Part shown: one piece after another, positions 10,702 through 20,759 of the stretch
Position numbering within the stretch: the first letter of the stretch is position 1
Layout of the letters: every line of letters starts with the position of its first letter
Origin: Labyrinthula sp. Ha
Lineage: Eukaryota; Sar; Bigyra; Labyrinthulida; Labyrinthulaceae
Assembly (NCBI GenBank): GCA_015227615.1
Contig: JAALGZ010000018.1
Span: 372,001 to 436,000 of the forward strand
Reading direction: 5' to 3'
DNA length: 64,000 nt
Translations under genes and position numbers: made by a program
Notes under the pieces: model-generated
What the model was told of the DNA's origin: nothing
The model's database searches: none
What the model saw: only the letters and a program-made list of their open reading frames with translations

Positions 10702-13595
10702 TTATCTATCGTCTGCAATAGAATCCAATGTTGAAAAGGGATCAAAATCAAATGTCATTCCGGAATCATAATTCCCCATAGAATTTCTATCACAGAAGTC
10801 ATTTCTATCGAGAAAAACACCTGGTTCATTGCAAGGGGAATCATCAAACACAGCCTCTCTCCAATTTAAGAATCTAGTATCCTCTTCTTCATAATTTGAA
10901 ACTACATCCTCACTTTCTGGTGTATCTATTTCAATAAATCTATTTTTAGAATAATCAAACTCAAAAGATTCAAACCTAGTTCTTGATTTCCCTTGTTGAT
11001 GAACAAGAGACCTATTGTGAACCATAAAGAGAACATCGACATCCACTGTGACAATAACAATTTCTTTCTCCCGTTGGTATTCTAGAAATTAAAAAAAAAA
11101 CTGGGTACCTTCGAATGCCTGGTATGAGTGGATAATTGAGAACAACGATATTCCATCAAGAGTTTTATCTTGGTCATATTCAACCTCCATCAACTCCATG
11201 ACTGTAGGTAGTAAATCATAACTACTAGCTGGAGTACTTATATGGAGGTTTTCTTTTATTAAAGCAGGGTAGTGTAGTATAAAAGGAACTCTTGTACCAC
11301 CTTCATATGGACTAAATTTCCACTCTCGTAAATGTCCTTTACTGCTAGGGGCAACAAATTTTGTATCACCACTGGCATCAAACCTTGCAGAACCATTATC
11401 GCTTCCAAAGAAAATAATCGTGTTATCATAAATACTTCTCCCTAACTCTTCAAACAAGTAAAAAATATTACCATTATTCTCTCGAGTCTTAAGAATCTCC
11501 AGAACTCGTCCAATTTGTTCATCCATAGCAATAATACTTCCATAAAAATGTAGTTTGACCTGTCGACAAGTCTGGTAACATTCTTCTTCTGACAGGAGCT
11601 CAACACACGTTTCCTTCCAACTATATTCCTTGACCATCTCATCAAATATTATTCCACATTTTCCTTGCTCCTCTTTAGATAGGGTAGACAGTGCTGCTTC
11701 TGCTTTTTCTCTATGCTCCTTTGAAGCAATATATGGTCCATGTGGGGAGTGAAACCAAATATTTGCGAAGAAACTATTTTCAGTATCTTCTAAACAATAA
11801 GAATACAACTGTATATACCATCTCTAGCATCAACAAATTTTTCAAATTCATCTACCAGAAACACAGAGTCATCTTTGTTAATTAGTGTTTCAAAATATCC
11901 ATTCTCAGTCTTGTAATTCTCACAATCAAACTTGTCCAAATTTGTTTCACTCATGTATTTTCTCGTGGCTCCATCATCACTCAAGTAATGCTCTTCAAAA
12001 TAACTCATGTTGTAGATCCCCATATCACAACTATTTTCATCCTCGAAACAACCGCAGTTTGGTCGATAAGTGGGAGATTGTCGTGGTGTTGCAAAGTATT
12101 TATTAAAACCATTTTCTGTCGGCCTTGATACTACATAATCCGGTTCTTCATCCCCTACGATATAGAACAAGAAAAAGTATACCTGTATATAATATATCTT
12201 TCTCTAGCTTTCCAACATGCCACTTTCCTGCGTGCCAAGTATCAACAGTTGACTTGCCATTATTATCTGCAACAAACTCTGCCATTGATTTAACACAATT
12301 CAAAGGAGAAATCATTGGGATTTCACCTTCAGGAACTGGTCTGAATATATTAAACAGCATACATTCCCTTATTGGTTGTCTTCCTGTTAGGAAAGAAGCT
12401 CTGCTTGGACCACACTGTGACGTCGTGTAAAATCTAGAGAAAGTAGCAGATGCTTCTGAATTAGCTAACGCATCTAAGTTAGGTGTCAAGTTTTTTGGAG
12501 AACAAATTCTTTCCAACTCATCCTCGGCTAAATCTTAGACAAGCAAAATAAAATACGTAAGTCTTCTCTGTTGCATGCTTGATACCCAACATCCGCCCAG
12601 CCAAGATCATCAGCTAGGAGAAAAACTATGTTTGGTTTCTTCTCAGGTATTTTTCGTACAATAGCCTGTCGGCCATAAGTTACAGCTGCATGAAAGTCAA
12701 TAACTTTTATTGGAATATTATTTTGATCAAAGAACCCTTGCACATTTTTCCACGTTGAGGGGATCAAACTCGGTCTATGAAACAGAACATTTGTCACTTC
12801 TAGAGCAATTGTATATCCTTTTACTTCACTATCTTCTTCCACCGTTTTATAATGTGGCTTGTTTACAAAATGTTGAAATCTGTGACATAATGTTGAGTCA
12901 GCTATATTTTCATCATTAATAAATTTTGAATAACAAAAACTTTGTGTTATAGATGGTTGAAAATCTGGATCATCAGATAATTTATGTTCTTCCATTGCAA
13001 ATTTCATTCCAGCGTCAATATCATTCTGAAAATTTTTATATACTAAACTGTTGAACACATGAATCTGTAGCACAAAACCAGCAGGATCTTGAGCCTCAAA
13101 TGGTGCATAGGTTGGTTTTTTCGTTGGATAACCTGTAGGATAATTGGTAGGAGTTTTTGTAGGTTTCTGGGTGGGGATGGGGGAGTGTGTTGGTTTTGCA
13201 GTTGGGTAATCTGTAGGAGAGTTTGTTGGATGAGTTTCCATTGAAGGATATTTGGTAGGATATTGTGTAGGATAAGAGGTTGGGATCTCTGTGGGTGATT
13301 GTGTAATTACTGGTGATGAGGATGGATTTGATGAAGGGGAGTTTGTGGGATATCTAACTTCGCATGTTTGTTGATCGTCAGAGAAAGAACACTGCTCAGG
13401 AAAGTAATTGCAACCATCCTTTGTGTGGAAGTTACAAGGATTACGACAGCCGGCTTCTTCATACCAATGACAAGATTCTTCTTGAAGACATTGACTTTCA
13501 GAGAGAACAGCACATTTTATGGCTCTCTGTTTTCTTGCTCTAATGGAAGAGAGGATGAAAACAACAGATAGCAAGTACCAAGGACACTTTTTCAT
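10702..13595 (-). CDS. Secreted sulfatase with Cys-rich head and P-T-x-x-P linker (five exons)
   Basis: Exons 13595..12557, 12527..12183, 12154..11819, 11789..11109 and 11081..10702 give 926 aa; the total is divisible by three. Sulfatases hydrolyse sulfate esters using a formylglycine made from a Cys. Residues 1-22 look like a signal peptide. Residues about 28-80 are Cys-rich, then about 80 residues of P-T-x-x-P repeats (GYPTKKPT, THPTNSPTDYPT) likely form an extended, O-glycosylated linker. The catalytic domain starts near NIVFLLADDLGWADVGYQ (metal-binding Asp329-Asp330), then the sulfatase signature C385-G-P-S-R with LTGRQP, HAGKWHVG, FHSPHGPYIA and FFGSDNGS. The target sulfate ester cannot be told; polysaccharides are the usual guess for secreted algal forms. 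Four introns of 27-29 nt interrupt the gene. It is head-to-head with the heme lyase gene (192 bp between start codons). Confidence 0.93.
11082..11108 (-). other. 27-nt intron 4 of the sulfatase gene
   Basis: Begins GTACCC, contains a ten-T run and ends TCTAG; phase 1 (GAA G / AA). It is a multiple of three but carries an in-frame TAA, so retention ends the protein. It is the shortest intron in the window. Confidence 0.9.
11790..11818 (-). other. 29-nt intron 3 of the sulfatase gene
   Basis: Begins GTATAT and ends TTTAG; phase 1 (GAT G / AA). In a retained transcript the acceptor TAG itself is an in-frame stop. Confidence 0.92.
12155..12182 (-). other. 28-nt intron 2 of the sulfatase gene
   Basis: Begins GTATAC and ends CGTAG; phase 1 (ACA G / GG). 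Splicing joins KDILYTG to DEEPDYVVS without frame change. Confidence 0.92.
12528..12556 (-). other. 29-nt intron 1 of the sulfatase gene
   Basis: Begins GTATTT and ends TTTAG; phase 1 (TTA C / CC). Splicing joins ACNREDL to PEDELERICSPKN just before the formylglycine signature. The acceptor TAG is an in-frame stop if the intron stays. Confidence 0.93.
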
Positions 13596-13787
13596 CTATT
13601 TCAGATAACTAATTCACTCACTCTATTTTTTGGATTTATAATCTAAAGGAAAGCTGGAAACTTTTGTATCAGATATATTCAGCAAATTTCTCGGCTTTCT
13701 TCGTCTTGTTCGCTTTTTCTGTCCTTGTCTTGCTTTCAAACCGTTTCTTTAGTTGTTTAACACAGTGGTGCATTACAATAGATAATC
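13596..13787. promoter_or_regulatory. Shared upstream region of sulfatase and heme lyase genes
   Basis: These 192 bp separate two divergent start codons and must contain both promoters and 5' leaders. I see T-rich and pyrimidine-rich runs but no motif I can name, so the bidirectional-promoter reading is inference from layout. Confidence 0.5.
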
Positions 13788-14444
13788 ATGTCAAACCGAA
13801 ATACAACAAGAACTATACCTGAACCTTCTTCAACTTGCCCTGTGTCACACGGAGACAGTGCGGCAGAAGGATGTCCGGTTAACCACGAGAATATGATGCC
13901 AACCAATCTTCAGAACAATATCCCTGGTCTCTCATCAAACAGAGTGGTCTCCTCTATTCCAAAGGCTAGTGGAGCTGAAGAGCAAAACTGGATCTATCCG
14001 TCTGAGTCACAATTTTTTGCTGCTTTGAAGAGAAAAGGATGGAAAGACGCTGATGCTAAAGATATGAGATCTGTGGTTGGAATTCATAATGCAGTTAATG
14101 AAACGGCCTGGGCGAAAGTTATGGAGTATGAGAAAATGCATTCTTCTAGATGTGATTGCCCGAAGCTTAAGAAATTTATGGGAAGGAGCACAGATTTATC
14201 ACCTAAAGCACGACTTTTTAACCTCCTTGGATATAACAAACCGTTTGATAGACACGACTGGGTTGTAGATAGGTGTGGAAAAGAGGTTAGATACGTCATC
14301 GATTTCTATAGAGGACAAGTTAATCCTTTTGAGAAGCAATTTGGAAGAGTTGGAATGTACGTTGATGCCCGACCCGCTTTAGATTCTCCTGCTGCTGTGT
14401 TTGATCGAATTAAGCTTTATACAAAGATGAAATTGAAAGTATGA
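13788..14444 (+). CDS. HCCS: Cytochrome c heme lyase (holocytochrome c synthase)
   Basis: Attaches heme covalently to apocytochrome c in the mitochondrial intermembrane space (maturation system III). The 218-aa protein has two Cys-Pro heme-regulatory motifs near the N-terminus, C17-P-V-S-H and C29-P-V-N-H, then WIYPSESQFFAALKRKGW, EYEKMHSSRCDCP (His118 lies where the human enzyme has its heme-ligand His), GYNKPFDRHDWVVDRCG, EVRYVIDFYRG and DARPALDSPAAVFDR. All are family hallmarks in the right order. Single exon; the ATG at 13788 gives a normal N-terminus. It is divergent from the sulfatase and convergent with RPL5 (52 bp between stop codons). It shows that the organism uses system III for mitochondrial cytochrome c. 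One lyase is seen; whether a separate cytochrome c1 enzyme exists cannot be told. Confidence 0.95.
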   Translation: MSNRNTTRTIPEPSSTCPVSHGDSAAEGCPVNHENMMPTNLQNNIPGLSSNRVVSSIPKASGAEEQNWIYPSESQFFAALKRKGWKDADAKDMRSVVGIHNAVNETAWAKVMEYEKMHSSRCDCPKLKKFMGRSTDLSPKARLFNLLGYNKPFDRHDWVVDRCGKEVRYVIDFYRGQVNPFEKQFGRVGMYVDARPALDSPAAVFDRIKLYTKMKLKV

Positions 14445-14496
14445 CGTTTGTTGCCGGAAACGTGATGGTTTTATTTTAAGGCTTAAACCAAATAAC

Positions 14497-15513
14497 CTAT
14501 TCTTCTGTTTCTTCTTCTTCGTCACTACTTTCGTCTTCTTCCATTTGAGCAATAAGATCTCTTTTAGCTTGAACTCTGGCATCTCTTTCTTCCTTTGAGT
14601 CCTTTCCTTTCTTTTTGTATTTTTTATCGAACTTGATTTCTCCAGCAGCAACTCTTTCTTTGTGAGTTTTGTCGTACTTTGGACTTGGATCTTCTCTGAT
14701 CTTCTTGTGCACGGATGCGTACAAATCTTCCAAGTCGTCGGCGGATATGCCAGCCGCAACATAGCTCTTAAATTGTTCCTCAAGTCTCTTAGTTCCACTT
14801 TCCTCATCTTCTTGCTGTAAAAATCTCATGTATTCAGCAACTGGTTCTCCAAAGATCTTATCTCTGTGCTCAGAGGCATCGTAAGTTTTCTCATCAGGAT
14901 CATATCCTGGGAATTTCTTGTAGTTATGAGGAATATCTAGTCCAGCATCACTAGCTCCTTTAAGAGCTCCAAAAACTTTTGCTCCTAAGGAAGTCCTAGC
15001 TAAACCAACATCTAAGAAGCAACGAAAAGGGCGTTTCTCTTCGTCAACTTCATCAACGAAGTACTTTTTCTTTCCAAACTCAGTAACTTCAATTTCTCCA
15101 GTTACTTCATCTTCTTCGTCATTTCCAACTCCAGTGTAAAGTTCGTCAAGGCCAAGTTTTTTAAGCACGCGACGTCCAACAAGTAACCCAGTGCAGTATG
15201 CTGCTGAGTAATTCGCAAAACCTACCTTTAACCCATAACGCTCTAGCTCTTTTGAGTAAGCAGAAGCAATAATATGATCTCCAGTTAGAGTTGAATACGC
15301 AACTTGGCAAATTATTTGAGTGTTTGTTGAGCGAACAATCAAACGATATTTTGGTGTTTCATATTTGTTCTTTGCTTGGATAATAAGCTTTTTTCTTTGG
15401 TAGTAATCAGTCTTACCTTCTCTTCTACGACGTGGTTTCACTTGGAATCGTTTAAAATATGCTTTATTTTTTTGTACTTTAACAAAAGCTCCTTTTCCTC
15501 TTCTTTTACCCAT
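14497..15513 (-). CDS. RPL5: 60S ribosomal protein L5 (uL18) with acidic tail
   Basis: Binds 5S rRNA and sits in the central protuberance of the large ribosomal subunit. The 338-aa product contains the eukaryotic uL18 core: [86 protein letters not shown] and [17 protein letters not shown]. Human RPL5 is 297 aa. The extra length comes from a short basic N-terminal insertion (GKRRGKGA), a charged insertion around residues 125-160 ([20 protein letters not shown]) and a C-terminal tail ending [15 protein letters not shown], where most homologs end in a basic or neutral helix. Single exon without introns. It is divergent from RPAC1 with 176 bp between starts. Identification is secure; the acidic tail is unusual. 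Confidence 0.96.
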   Translation of the reverse strand: MGKRRGKGAFVKVQKNKAYFKRFQVKPRRRREGKTDYYQRKKLIIQAKNKYETPKYRLIVRSTNTQIICQVAYSTLTGDHIIASAYSKELERYGLKVGFANYSAAYCTGLLVGRRVLKKLGLDELYTGVGNDEEDEVTGEIEVTEFGKKKYFVDEVDEEKRPFRCFLDVGLARTSLGAKVFGALKGASDAGLDIPHNYKKFPGYDPDEKTYDASEHRDKIFGEPVAEYMRFLQQEDEESGTKRLEEQFKSYVAAGISADDLEDLYASVHKKIREDPSPKYDKTHKERVAAGEIKFDKKYKKKGKDSKEERDARVQAKRDLIAQMEEDESSDEEEETEE

Positions 15514-15689
15514 CCTTTTTAATATCTCTTGGTTTCCTTTTTATTTTGTTGGATTGCAATTCAACAATATGGAGTGCAAAATGATACCTATTTTGGGAAA
15601 ATCCCATCTTCAACACTTTTGCGTTAATGACATCAGCGAAATATGGTGATTGATTTTGGGCAATATTCAAGACTTATTGAGGAAAACAA
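15514..15689. promoter_or_regulatory. Shared upstream region of RPL5 and RPAC1
   Basis: The 176 bp between the divergent start codons must carry both promoters. Both genes serve ribosome production, so co-control from one bidirectional region is plausible but is inference; I see no motif I can name. Confidence 0.5.
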
Positions 15690-16595
15690 ATGATAGCAAT
15701 TCATGATGACGCTCCTTGGAAGTTAAATATTGATGTACCTGATTTGCCAATAGAAATAGAAATAAAAAAAATTTCTGAAGATGCTTTTGTTTTTGACTTA
15801 ATTAACGCAGATCCATCTATTGCCAATGCTTTGAGAAGAATTATGCTAGCTGAAGTAGAATCTGTGGCTATAGAAAACATACTACTATACATGAACAAAT
15901 CAGTTATTCATGATGAAATTTTATGCCACAGAATAGGCTTAATACCTATAAAATTGGATCCTAAAGTTGTAAAGGCACTTCCACCTGATTTACAGGAAGT
16001 CAAATTTAGATTGAAGGTGAAGAATGAGACTAGAGAAAACAAAAGGGTATATTCCAAAGACTTTGAGTATATAAAGAACGAAAAGCAAATTGAAATCCTA
16101 GGAGAATTTCCTTCAGTTTTACATGATGATATTCTTATCAATATCCTTGCTCCTGGAGATGAACTTGAGCTTGAAGCAATATGCGCAATAAGTTGTGGAG
16201 CAGATCACGCAAAATTCTCTCCAGTAGCCACAGCTGGTTATAGAGCTGCACCAGTTATTGAAGTGTTAGATAAAGATTTAAAACACTTAGTTAAGGACTG
16301 TCCTTCAAAGGTATTTGATATAGAAGATGGTAAAGTTGCTGTAAAAAATGAAAGAGGTTGTACTTTTTGTAGAGAGTGTTTGAGAAAAGAGAAATATGGA
16401 GGGAATGAACCAGTTAGTCTTATGCGAAATGAAAGGCATTTTATATTTACAGTGGAAAGCGTTGGTGTGCTTCCTCCTGTTGAGATTTTTAGAAGAGCCA
16501 TCAAGATTCTTAGGGATAAATGTGTTGTTGCAAAGGAATCTTTGAATACCTTAACCGAGGAAGAAAATGCAATGAATAGACGTATCAACTTATGA
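15690..16595 (+). CDS. POLR1C: RNA polymerase I and III subunit RPAC1 (AC40)
   Basis: Alpha-like subunit shared by RNA polymerases I and III; with its AC19 partner it forms the assembly platform for the enzyme. The 301-aa protein shows DPSIANALRRIMLAEVESVAIE (alpha-subunit dimerisation motif), DEILCHRIGLIPIKLDP, DELELEAICAISCGADHAKFSPVATAGYR, and RHFIFTVESVGVLPPVEIF near the C-terminus. Human and yeast proteins are 335-346 aa; this one is shorter mainly at the N-terminus, where the usual 35-40 residues before the first strand are replaced by MIAIHDDAPWKLNIDVPD. An in-frame TGA lies four codons upstream of the ATG and no GTA-TAG intron of the local type fits there, so the start looks right. 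The call is clear of the archaeal and RPB3 relatives by the conserved GGDHAKFSPV-like block. Confidence 0.94.
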   Translation: MIAIHDDAPWKLNIDVPDLPIEIEIKKISEDAFVFDLINADPSIANALRRIMLAEVESVAIENILLYMNKSVIHDEILCHRIGLIPIKLDPKVVKALPPDLQEVKFRLKVKNETRENKRVYSKDFEYIKNEKQIEILGEFPSVLHDDILINILAPGDELELEAICAISCGADHAKFSPVATAGYRAAPVIEVLDKDLKHLVKDCPSKVFDIEDGKVAVKNERGCTFCRECLRKEKYGGNEPVSLMRNERHFIFTVESVGVLPPVEIFRRAIKILRDKCVVAKESLNTLTEEENAMNRRINL

Positions 16596-18784
16596 GCTAC
16601 GATTCTTGTAACTAGTGAGATTTCACTTATACGTGATTCATTCCGCCTTCTATCCAGGTCCAAGTCTAGTAACAACTTTACCAAAGATTTGATACCTTGC
16701 AAGTATCGTATAATAAGTTGAACCTAAGGTTAATATTGTTTGAAGATATTGTATGACGTTCGAATGACTTTAACTGCCCACCCAGATTAGCAGCATGGTA
16801 AGTAAATTATACAACATTTTTCTATGTAACTCATCTAGAAATTCAGCTCAAACCAGATGTTCCTATTAGGCACAACAGTCTCGAGCCAACTAGCAACGCC
16901 GTAAAAACCGAATATTTATAGAGTAGATATTTATCTGTAGACTTTCATATTAATATGTCCCATTGTTGCTTAACCTTAGAAGTAACTCTTCAATGTTTTG
17001 CGACGATAGAGGGTTAAATGTAGCAAATGTTCATACTCAGTAGAATAGATATATCTAGATGCAATGTCTATGTATTGCTTTCAAGAGGTCAATAACATAT
17101 TTAGATAAAAAGTAGATGTTGTAGAAAGTAATTTGAGAGGTATAGCAAAAGATTTTTGCAAAAGATGAGAGTTTATTAAGGCGCCACTGCATTAAGGGAT
17201 TGTCATATGGATACTAGAAACTTCTTTAATAAAGTTTTACACTGTGCAAACACTCAAATTCGTCCATTGCGTTTAACGAATGGTAAGTAGATAATTAGAA
17301 TATTTCTCGGGTGACGTAGACGTGGAATAACCAAAGGCACTGTTCAAGATTTTACTGGTAGCTTCATTTTGCTCCTTTTATAGGCCTGCTTTTGTATAAT
17401 AACTTATGAATTCTCCATTACTTTTCTGATGAATTCTTGTCATCATATCGGTTCAAGCTCTAGACAGGTATTCCAACATATCATATTACTAACCTCGAGT
17501 TAACACCTAAAGTATTTAAGGAGGAACCATAGAGAGATGATATAAGTAAGCCAGTTTATCTTCAACCAACTGCACCTGCTCCCCTAAGCGTGAATTTTTA
17601 GAGTTTGCTGCGTAGAGCTATTTTTATGGTAATACAATGCGCACACCTTTCTTTCCTGTGGCATAAGTACCATCATACTGGCTGCATATGACACGAGCTG
17701 GAACCAAAATTTTAGAAATTTCTATCAAGCTAAGATGCTATGTGGTTTCCTGCCGCTAAGAGTTAAAGTCATAACTGTGTCATGAGAATTTTTTGTTAGT
17801 ACTCAAATGAACTAATCAAATTAAAATAAAGAGAATAGTTACTATACAAAGTTTTCTAACATTAAGTTGATAAAATGTCTGACTTTGAAAAATAACCAAC
17901 TAAATACATTTCTTTCAGTAGTTTTGGTTGCCGTAGGCTGCCTTGGTAATGACTTTAACAAAAACTCTCACTCTGCAGCTCCGAGAGCGTCATTGTACTA
18001 GGAAACCAATGTTACTCTAATGCATATATATCATGAAGAGCATGGTATTTAAATTTCAAAGAAATATGTGTTGTTATACCTTAGCCGTTTCATTTGGTAG
18101 CAAAGTGAAACCTGTTTAAACAGTGCTTAGCAGTGTCTTTCTCTTATGAAGTGTTAATACCCTGTGTCATCATTCTTAAATTTTTAGCTAGAAGCAGAAA
18201 TGAAAGATCTCTATATAATGTTATATACTTAAAAATATTTCTTCTATTGAATAACACGGAGGAATTAAAAATAGAAAAGGCAGCAGTAAGTTCTCAAAAG
18301 ATTGTAAAAGTTCAGGACAGAAGTTTTATGATATTGTTTTTAGCATAGTCCCAATCTAATAAGCCTATGATTTTGTGCTTCACAGAAGCGAAAGGAATGA
18401 AAAAAAATAATTAAATGAAAATGTAGCGACTAGTAGTCCTTATCAACCCTCATAAGTTTTTCACAATGTTAAGAGTATCCAGGTGTGAGTCTTGTTGCTT
18501 TCCTCTCAGGAATCCTTTGGTAGAGAGCACTTTTCGAAAAGATTATATGAGAAGAAAAGGATAAAATTAAAATGTAGATCGGGGGTGTATTTATCTTCCT
18601 GTATCTTTCAATTCTTTGCAATCTACGTCTTCAGCTCATATCTCGATAGTTCACGCCGGGTCCGAAAAGAAATAGATTTCGATACTCTATGTTTTCTAGG
18701 TCATTGTTATAGTTCTCATCATGGGCAGTAGACTCCTCCGTGACAGAAATCTATCCTATGGCCAGTTGGGGTCTTGCCAGAACT
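16596..18784. other. 2.2-kb stretch without a supported gene
   Basis: Two open frames of 71 and 79 codons (18133-18348, 18492-18731) have no recognisable sequence and are within chance for this composition. No RNA gene or repeat noticed. Confidence 0.5.
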
Positions 18785-18793
18785 TTCTACCTT
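18785..18793 (+). repeat. Left target-site duplication of the MULE element
   Basis: TTCTACCTT, repeated exactly at 20495-20503. Nine bases is the usual target duplication length of Mutator-like elements; the match could extend to 11 bases because GG follows both copies. Confidence 0.75.
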
Positions 18794-20494
18794 GGGATAG
18801 TATTTATACACTCCAGAGTTAAAAACGCCACTCTTCCAATTCTACCAATACCACAATTGCCCAAAATAAAAAATCAAAAAACCAACAATTACAATTAAAA
18901 TTACAAATGGATAATAAATATCCGATGAAGCTCAAGGATTGACCAAGTGAAGAAGAAAACATAAACCTATGCATTTATATGAACCAGTTACACACATAGT
19001 TCAAGTTGGAAACACAGATATGAAAATTGAAACCAATTTCGAAGATTTCAAAGTTTTAAGAACCGGATTTACAAAGAAAACAGTTACACCTGAACATGAG
19101 CAAGGATCGAAGAGGTGAACAAGAAAACAATAAATTCTTTTTATATATGAACCATAGACCCACACAGATCTGCAAAACCAGATCCATAACCCTTGCTTGG
19201 GGTTTAGGTAGAGGTTTTTTTTTAATTTATTTTAGGTTTCAAGAGGAAACGTATATTGTGGATGGGCATAGGGATCAAGATTAATAGCTGTTTGGAGAAA
19301 GATACGTATATTGTGGGTTTCCTGATTGGGGTGGGCATAGGGATCAGGATTTTCTTATTTTATAGGGCCGTTGGATGAAAAGTTTCAAAACTGATCTATT
19401 GAACGGCCTTCAAGATATATACAGAAGCTATTCCACGATGCATAAAATAATTCCGTGGTTGATCATTAGGTACATGGTTTTCAATTCAGTATATTCTATT
19501 TGGTTTTACGAAGACGTGTTTGAAGGATTTCTACTTAATTACAATGAAGATGTTGATCGAGGTTGTTGTGAAGTGAGTACTGTATAGGAAAACTTCGCAA
19601 GAGAAAACGGAGTTGCTGGAAGAAAAGGTTGTAGGTGAGTACTATACAAAAACCTACTTAAGTGTTAAAGTCCAAAGTTTCCTCCATTACTTAGACATCT
19701 TTTACCTGTTTTAATTAAAATTTGAACATTAGTATTTCTGAATCTGTTTCTTCTTCTCTAGCCTTCTTTAATTGACGCTTTAGTAACTCTTTGTCAAAGT
19801 AAATCCCTGGAAATTCCCGATGAAGTGCCACTTCCACTGATGTTAAGGGAGTTTCAGCAACTCCAAGGCACATTAGCATTCTTAATTCAGCTGGTTTTAA
19901 GTCTGAGAGAAACTTTCTTTCATTTTTCTTTACTTGTACTTCATGTCCTGTGTGTTCTAAGCATTGTACTTGGAAAATGTATTTTCCTAATTTGAGATCA
20001 AACTTGAAGTTTAACTCAAAAGTACAATTTTTAGAAGACACACATTTTAATTTACATCTACGCAAATTTTTTTTACTAAATCCAAAGATTCTTTTAGTTT
20101 CATCTTCAGAACAGTTGTGGGAGGACTGTTTTCTAAGTCTAAATCGGTTAGCACTTACGTTCTTTACAGCTTCAAACATCTCTTCTGGTGTAGAACCTCT
20201 GTAACTGATCCAACTGTCATTTCTTTCGCTTTGGTTTAGTTCTTGAAGGTCTACTTCCTCTTTCGTAGGAGCAGAAAGGTGTGTTTCCATACTTATAATT
20301 TTTTGCTTGTTGTTTTCACAAATTTTGGGAACAGAGAATTGGGAATTGAAGTTTTGCTATTAAGCTTCCGTTAAGTTTTATGAAATTCCATTAAAAATTA
20401 CTACCGGTATGGCATTTCCTAGTCGGCTTGAGACTCCTACAATCCCTAACGGAAGAGTGGTGTTTTTAACTCTGGAGTGTAGAAATCCGGTTCC
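18794..20494. mobile_element. Mutator-like DNA element (MULE), 1.7 kb, non-autonomous
   Basis: Bounded by 44-bp terminal inverted repeats (18794-18837 and 20451-20494). The inner 31 bp (18807-18837 against the right copy) match with one difference, including ACACTCCAGAGTTAAAAAC and CCACTCTTCC; the outer 13 bp are weaker. It is flanked by a perfect 9-bp duplication, TTCTACCTT. Inside, on the minus strand, is one ORF for a Zn-type DNA-binding protein like the N-terminal part of MULE transposases; I see no catalytic DDE region. The left half holds a short direct repeat (ACGTATATTGTG followed by GGGCATAGGGATCA, near 19249-19285 and 19304-19352). It therefore looks like an internally deleted copy dependent on a transposase elsewhere, or an element whose DNA-binding protein has its own role. 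Well-kept ends and target duplication suggest a recent insertion. Confidence 0.85.
19715..20290 (-). CDS. MULE transposase-like DNA-binding protein lacking the catalytic domain
   Basis: The 191-aa ORF starts at a good ATG (20290). Residues about 24-120 resemble the WRKY/GCM1-superfamily zinc module at the start of Mutator-like transposases (FAR1-related): SWISYRGSTPEEMFEAVKN, then C83-x5-C89-x23-H113-x2-H116. Residues 126-180 (DLKPAELRMLMCLGVAETPL and FDKELLKRQLKKAREE) resemble the helical segment that normally follows it. A full transposase would continue for several hundred residues with a DDE domain; here the protein stops and no donor site of the local intron type precedes the stop. Located wholly within the inverted ends of the 1.7-kb element. 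It may bind the element's ends as a regulator or be a deletion product; uninterrupted frame argues for recent origin or retained use. Confidence 0.7.
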   Translation of the reverse strand: METHLSAPTKEEVDLQELNQSERNDSWISYRGSTPEEMFEAVKNVSANRFRLRKQSSHNCSEDETKRIFGFSKKNLRRCKLKCVSSKNCTFELNFKFDLKLGKYIFQVQCLEHTGHEVQVKKNERKFLSDLKPAELRMLMCLGVAETPLTSVEVALHREFPGIYFDKELLKRQLKKAREEETDSEILMFKF

Positions 20495-20503
20495 TTCTAC
20501 CTT
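20495..20503 (+). repeat. Right target-site duplication of the MULE element
   Basis: TTCTACCTT, identical to 18785-18793, directly after the right inverted end. Confidence 0.75.
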
Positions 20504-20759
20504 GGTTTTTCTTATAAAAGTGTTCCATTGACAAATTCAGTAATACCATATTGATATACCACACAGTTTATAATTCCTTTAAAAACCGACTAGAATCTTC
20601 GAAGTAAGGTTTCTTATCAAAACACGCTACCATTAAAGTGCCGTGATGTAACGGTATATTTCCTTATTACTGTTGGAGACACTATTTGAATGAAAGTGTT
20701 ACGGTAATTAAAAGATTTACCGTTAAGAACCAACATTTTTAAGTGAGAACATATGATAA

